From Poecilobothrus nobilitatus (Eukaryota; Arthropoda; Insecta; Diptera; Dolichopodidae), in NCBI GenBank assembly GCA_947095535.1, contig OX352773.1, forward strand, positions 206,914,093 through 206,978,092: DNA of 64,000 nt. The letters are read 5' to 3'. The notes beneath the pieces are model-generated. The model made no database searches. It saw only the letters and a list, made by a program, of their open reading frames with translations, and had not been told where the DNA came from. Position 1 is the stretch's first letter. Every line of letters begins with the position of its first letter. Shown here piece after piece: positions 57,723-64,000 of this stretch. The position numbers and the translations under genes were made by a program.

Positions 57723-60381
57723 TTATTTTCGAATATTCTTGTCACACACTTAAAAAGTTAAACTTTTTTTTTGTAAACTTTTTTTAATCAAATAATGAAC
57801 TTGCTAAAATAAAAGAAACCCCATTCTAAAAATCTCATTTAATTTATATATTCATTATTTTGAGTGAAATATTTATTTTATTTTTCCAAAATTTATTTTA
57901 AAAGTCTATAATTTAATTTTTTTTTTTTGTTTTCAATTAATAAAACCAAAATTATATTTTTGTTTTCAATTTTATTTTTTTTATATCGTACAGAATTATT
58001 CGAATTGTACGTGCCACACTATTTAAAATAATTTCCCCTCTATACATACTAGTACTCGTTACCTATAGGTATATATTATCCTTTAAGGCATTTTTATTTG
58101 CGTATATTATGTATGTACATAGGTATATATAAAAATACGTTTGAAATTTTTATTGAAATAGATTTTTATATAATCATAACAGTAAAGTTATGAAAATGCT
58201 AAAATGACTAATTTACTGTTATTTTATCCTTTCAATTCTTTCAATTTATTCCATGTGCCATATTTTTCTAAATAAAATTGTTATATACATCTACATACAG
58301 ACAAAATAATAACACAAAATCTATATATACAACTCATATATATTAAAATTTATTTTGATATTTGCATCATAAAGAAAAATTTTTTAAATGTTTATCGGAA
58401 TTTTTTTTTCTCTTTCTTTCATATTAGGTATCAAATCTAAAGGATTTCAATTTAATGAAACATGATTTTAAATACATGTATAAAGTATATACGATAAATA
58501 TTTTAAAATAGGGAAGTAGAAAACAAATTTATTATGAAGATTTTCTGAATTTTGTTATATTCTGAAAATGAGAAAAATACAGTTATTTTGTGTGATTTTT
58601 TAATGTCTGTTTGTCTACATTGAACCGTTATGTAGACATCTTTATCGTTAGTTAAAATTTATTCAATATGTAGGTATACAGTCCGGTATACAATTTAAAA
58701 ATGTGAAAATGTACTATGAATATATGGACATCATAATTTAAAAGAAAGTATGACGGTAGATTTGTAATAATATGTACATAAAAAATAACAGCACCTAATA
58801 ATTTTCTCGATTGTTGAGCCAAATATATTTTTTTTACTTTTCTTTTTGGACTTTTTATTCCGAATTTAAAAAATTCCTTTTCATCATTCCTTTATTAACA
58901 AGCAAAGAGTTTTCTGAATTTTCTTAAAATACACTTGTAGATTTTTAATAGTGAATAAATTTTATGTGAAAAAGTATTTAATGATTGGTTTGTGTCTCCA
59001 CTCGATTTCACAAATAAATAATTTCTAAAAAAATGTCACCACACAGTAGAATATAGAATTATTAGAGATAGAACAGACTGAAGAAAGATATTTTACAAAA
59101 ATTATATATATATGCATTTATTATATTATATACTTTTAGAAAAGCAATATCAAATTGTCGCTAGTTGAAAGCAGCGGGTACGAAATTTATTAAAAATAAA
59201 ATAAATTAATTCGATCCATATAAAAACTCTAACATTAAACTTAAACGAAAAGGGACACATGTGTTGAATTTAAGCTCAAGAAGTAAGTCTAATTTTCTAT
59301 TAGGGAATATTTAGCACAACCCAATTAAAAAAACTACTGTTATTTCAAAAGGAAATGAAAATTCTCTTTTATTTTTTAACTTTTGATATTGAAAGCTAAT
59401 AAAGTTTTCTTTTTTTTTAACTTTAAATCAACAATTTACATCTATAAGCATATTTTAGGCTCCGTAATAAAAATTAAGATTATTTAAAATTCCAAAAGTG
59501 TATAAAATATATTTAACAGGTTTTATCCATTTTCAGCGTTTTTCCTTTAACATTACACAAAATTTTTATTTTTTTTAGTGAAATACAATAATTTTCTTTT
59601 TTTTTTGTAACTCTGATTTGAAAATTATTTATATTTTCGATTAGGTTTTTGATAAAAACGTTATTAAAAGAAAACACCGAGGAGGTATTTGAATTTTATT
59701 ACATGAAAGAAAAAAAAAAATTTATAAAAAAAAATAAAAATTTTACATTCGTTTTTTTAAATGGTTTTTGATGTTTTTAAAACAGAAATATGGGTAAACA
59801 TATATAGAACTAATCGGAATTTTTATGTAAAAAAGTAAATTTTACATTTAAAAAATAACATCAGTACTTATGTGTATATATATGGGTCAGGATATATGAA
59901 ATTAATTTCTTATTTAAGAAGTATTATACGGAAAGTAATACAAATATATCAATTTAATCAATTTTTAGCTTTTAAAAAATTCATTCTAGTTTTTTTGATT
60001 ATTAATCATGCGGAAAGTTATGTTGTAATATATATGTATGTATCTATAGAGTATAGATATCATAAATTCTTTATTCGTTTTTTTTTTTTGCTTTTCTAAA
60101 AATTAAAATAAACGAAATAAATTTATATTTATCAAAATAAGAAATTTTTAATCATAAATTCTTTGATCAATTTTCTAGAAACTAATTCAATAAATTAGGT
60201 TCAAAATTTGAATTCATATCTTATAATTCAAATTGATCATCGTTTTTCTTTTAATTTTTCAATTTTTAAAATTTTTGATTTTTGAAATTATATTTTCTTT
60301 CAAAGGATTTAATTTATTTATTATACATATATCTTTTAAACCATTTGATTAAAAACATTCATAAATTTTGTTTTTTTTTGT

Positions 60382-60428
60382 TTTGTCTCCGTACTTACTC
60401 GAATTTTTGTCTCCGTACTTACTCGAAT
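60382..60428. repeat. 24-bp tandem duplication
   Basis: GTCTCCGTACTTACTCGAAT occurs twice, 24 bases apart, with no mismatch in the core. Confidence 0.9.
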
Positions 60429-61481
60429 GTTGTTATCGTCATATGATTACATGTTGTTGTTTTAGTTCTTTAGTTATAAAAAGAAAATAACCAAAACAGA
60501 GTTACATGAATAATCAAAAGAACAGTTTAAGAAAAACCATTTAGTTATAACTTTAAATTTAATTTAAGAATCATAATGCAACTATTGAACAAATTAATTT
60601 TAAGGAATTTTCTGAAGATAACGGCATCTCTCATAAATCAATGTATGTCAACGATATTTCGTAGTCATCTTTTCAAAAACATATATCTCTATCTCCGCAT
60701 TTCATCCTTTAAAGACGAAAAGGACATTTAAGAACTGACTTTCGCATTTCAGTTTTTATTATCCAAACTGTTACATATTTAAGTATATTCTGAATATATG
60801 TTTAAAAAAAATGAATGAAATAACCTTTTTGTTTGTTAAAGGACAAGATGTAGGGATAGTGATATATTATTTTGAAAAGGTGACGTTACAAGGTACCATC
60901 AACATACACTGATTTTTCCCTACGCGTGGTCCCGTTATGTTGAGAATCCCCGTTTAAATTGTTCTCACATTTTATTTTTATAACAAGTAAATTCATACTT
61001 CAGCTTCCTTTACTTCCAATTAGTGATATTATCAACATGTTATTTTTGTCAACAAATTTTTCAATTTGACAAATAAATTCAATTTATTTATTTAGATGTC
61101 TAGTAGCACTACATACAATAATATTTTTTGTGGCACCTTTTGTATTTCATACAATACTCTAGATTTTGGTGTGGAACTCTTTGTATTTTAAGTTCAATAT
61201 TTTTTAAAGTTTCTTAAAAAGTTTCTTTTAAAGTTTTTTTTAAACTATTTTTATTTTTTTTTCTAATAATTCTTAAGTATTCTCAATAATACCGGTTAAT
61301 ATCCAGTTAAATATTTATTAAATTCATTTTTACAATATCCTTTTTTAAAGTAGAATTTAAATTTTTATTCTATTTTCAAAGGACACAATAAAAACAATTT
61401 AAAAATATCTTTTCTTTTTTGTTATGAAAATATCTATTAAATATTAACTTTAATAGTTTAATCTCAAATTCATTTATCTAG

Positions 61482-61504
61482 ATTATTATTATTATTATTA
61501 TTAT
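61482..61504. repeat. (ATT)n microsatellite
   Basis: About seven ATT units. Confidence 0.9.
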
Positions 61505-64000
61505 ATTTAAAAAAAAATCTTTCTTTATCTTGTTTTTTTTGCATTATTTAAATCTTTTTTCGATAATAATACCTATTACATTTTTTTAAAGTTTCTTTTC
61601 ATCTAATAATAGAAAAAAAATAAAAATAATGATAATAACAATAACAATACTTAATAAATATAAAGATAAAAATTTCAATATAATATAATATATTATTTAT
61701 ATTATCTCTAGTTTAAAGATATAAAAAAAAAAAAATAAACTTTATAAAAATGTTAGAAAAGAAAACAAAATTATATTGAAAACATCAATTTTTGTTTTTA
61801 TAACTTTATCCTTTTTTTTTTAAAATGTTTATTTTTCTTTCTTTTTTTTTTTTTCTTTTTCTTTTTTATATCTATTTTTTCCTTACAATTGAAAAACAAT
61901 TACATTAATTTTTTATATTATTTTTCTTTTATTCATTTCAAGAGTTACAAGAACTTTTTTATTAATTTATATATATTTTTTTTTTTTTTCCTTATCTTTA
62001 TTCAGATAAAGAGAGCACTAGGTTTCAAAAACATATTCAATCCACCATTTTTAAAATTATCATTTTTTTTTACTCTTAAGTATAAGTACATTTTGTTTTT
62101 TCTTTTATTGTTTTTGTAATGTGGAAAGTAAAACAAAAAAATTAATAGAAAAATACAATGTACCATCAGTAGTTTTACATTGAGAAAATTAATGAAAATA
62201 TAAAAAGTAAGTGGGAATCATATAGCTTTGTAATGCAAAGAGGTCAGTCACGAAGTACAAGTAAAAATAATTAAATTCAAATGAAAAAAAATAAAAAGAA
62301 AAATTCTACCGATATTTTTATTTAAATATTTTCATTTTTTTTTATTTAATATAAAGTAAAAGTAAAAATACAATACATATTGAATAGAAGAATAAAAGAA
62401 CAGAAAAAAAAAAAATAAAGGAAATAGAAATTAAATTGAAAAGAGTAAATTTTAATTTCAATTTTTTTTTTATAGTGTTTCATCAAAAAAAAAATAATTT
62501 TTTTTTTTTTTATTTAATTTAAGCATAAAAAAGAAATTAAATAATGATATATTTTTTTTTATAGGATTCTATGGGAAAATGTAATAAAATCAATTCTGGC
62601 ATTTTTTTCTTTGTAATGTCATAATGGCAATCTCTTTAAGTGTTTTTAATGGTAACCTAGTTAAAATTTTCTAGTGTAATATCGTTGTTCCATCTAATAT
62701 AATTTTTTTAGTTTTGATGACAAAAATTCTATTCCACTTATTTAAATCATATTCCTGCAGAAAATGTTTAATAAGTATCTATAATATTTAGTTTCCATAT
62801 TTTTAAAAATCTTTTTTCCCATCAGTTGATCTGACAAAAAAAAAAAATCCGCCTTTAAAAATTGTTTTTTTCTTCTTTTCATTCCTATAAGGAGCAATAG
62901 GAAATCTATTAAGTTATTTATTATTTATATTTGACTAAAAATTTTGACTTCAACTTAAGACAAAGTAAAATAACTTAAAATATGAAAAAGTAACTTAAAA
63001 ACTATATAATAACGAAGTAAAAGAAAATTGGAAACAAGTTAGAAATTGCGGGTGGAAAATTGCGGGTACAAGAACGAGTGGAAATCGGTAAGCCACTAAA
63101 TCACGCAAAATTTTAAGTTCTGATACTGATATGATTTAAAACTAGGAATTACTGTAGATTATAATCGTACGAGTATATTTAGAAAAACTTAGTATGAGAT
63201 TTTTAGAGTTTAATGCTAAGTTAGATTTAATTAGACAAAAAAAATTTAATGTCTACATTTATTTTTACGAATGATTCCATAAGAAAAATCTTTGGTCCTA
63301 TAAATATAAATGGGTAGTACAGGATACTGACTAATGGAGAAATTATCTGACCTTGGCCGGAAACTTTAGAGTCTCGTAGAGCCATTTATTTTTAAAAATG
63401 TCTATTTTTAATTCCAGTACCTACCTATAAAAATTTTTTCTTTAGGTTATCATTGTGATTTGTGAATTACAATTGTAAAATTCATTCATGTTCTGTTGTT
63501 CATTCTCCTTTATTTTTTTCTTTTCCTTTCCATTCCTATAAGTTACATACTACTCGTATATCCACTGAGAAATATTTTTTATTAATATTTGAATAAAGTT
63601 CAGTTTTAGAAGTCATTTCTTTTACTAAGCCGTTGTTAATTACTTGACTGTAGTTATTAAAAAAAAAAAAAACAATTAAACACAAATATTTTTGTTTGTG
63701 CGATATCTAAACGTACACAATCTAATGACGTATGAACTAAAAACATTAACTTGAATTTTAATATACATTAAAAACTTAATCTTTTACTAATTTTTTTTTT
63801 TAAATTATTTTCCATTTTTTTTTTTATTCCATTATTTTCTATTTTATTTCTAACTCATAATAGTAAAATATCCTTTTTATTTTCCTTTATTCATTACACA
63901 CATTGTCCTTTTATTTCAAATTGCTTTTGAAAAATGAAAATTGAAAATTACAAAATTATTTTAGTTTTAAGCTTAAAAAATTTTTTTTAAATAAATTTTT

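Larger units (their letters stand above)
57730..64000. other. AT-rich DNA with minor repeats
   Basis: No gene seen. Open frames at 59872-60099 and 61889-62119 are F/I/Y-rich low complexity. CTTTTCATTCCTATAAGGA (about 62876-62894) and TTTCCTTTCCATTCCTATAA (about 63521-63540), read on the minus strand, match the CCTTATAGGAGTGGGAAGG unit at 12421 and are likely SINE tail relics. An AAATTGCGGGT word is duplicated near 63043-63067. Confidence 0.6.

Noticed and set aside
61889..62119. 76-codon frame resembling a membrane protein
   Set aside because: Apparent hydrophobicity comes from poly-T; low complexity throughout.
1..64000. CRISPR array, bacterial operons or prophage
   Set aside because: No regularly spaced direct repeats, ribosome-binding sites or dense coding; all evidence points to eukaryotic non-coding DNA.

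Overview
The window is eukaryotic nuclear DNA, extremely AT-rich by eye, with very frequent homopolymer A/T runs, no long open reading frame, and a dense layer of old transposable-element remnants. The kinds of repeat suggest an insect, most likely a fly (Diptera): an INE/DINE-1-like element with TATACCC hairpin ends and GGACGGACG tracts, tRNA-derived SINEs, fragments of several LINE retrotransposons, and many small inverted-repeat elements. The species assignment is inference only. The window is best read as intergenic or intronic sequence, not as a gene cluster.

Layout. 1-2.86 kb: AT-rich DNA, then a 1-kb foldback element whose right end lies just upstream of a TATA promoter. 2.89-3.14 kb: the best cellular gene candidate, a short secreted-peptide reading frame (3033-3137 +) with an in-frame splice-donor-like site. 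4.96-5.85 kb: a pair of E2F-like sites and a candidate minus-strand terminal exon (5712-5849) with its own poly(A) signal. 7.7-12.8 kb: first copy of a dispersed GGACGG repeat, LINE 3' ends, a SINE head and the first copy of a palindromic MITE family. 14.46-16.2 kb: a tandem segmental duplication carrying a short reading frame in both copies. 16.27-16.98 kb: a foldback element and a LINE C-terminus. 18.6-31.4 kb: further GGACGG repeats, SINEs, a RNase H remnant, a reverse transcriptase remnant with its DD pair, and two TA-flanked MITEs. 33.5-47.3 kb: LINE zinc-knuckle fragments, a second well-preserved SINE, a TIR element containing a perfect CRE palindrome, a large palindrome with a hammerhead-ribozyme-like core in both arms, and a 740-bp TIR element. 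50.27-51.57 kb: INE-like element with an internal higher-order repeat. 52-64 kb: mostly featureless AT-rich DNA with a few repeats.

No functional pathway can be assembled from this window. The coding traces are two or three short, unverified host exon candidates and decayed retrotransposon proteins (RT, RNase H, C-terminal CCHC). The most unusual items are the hammerhead-like palindrome, the possible secreted micro-peptide with a compact promoter, the minus-strand terminal exon, and the nested repeat architecture of the INE element.
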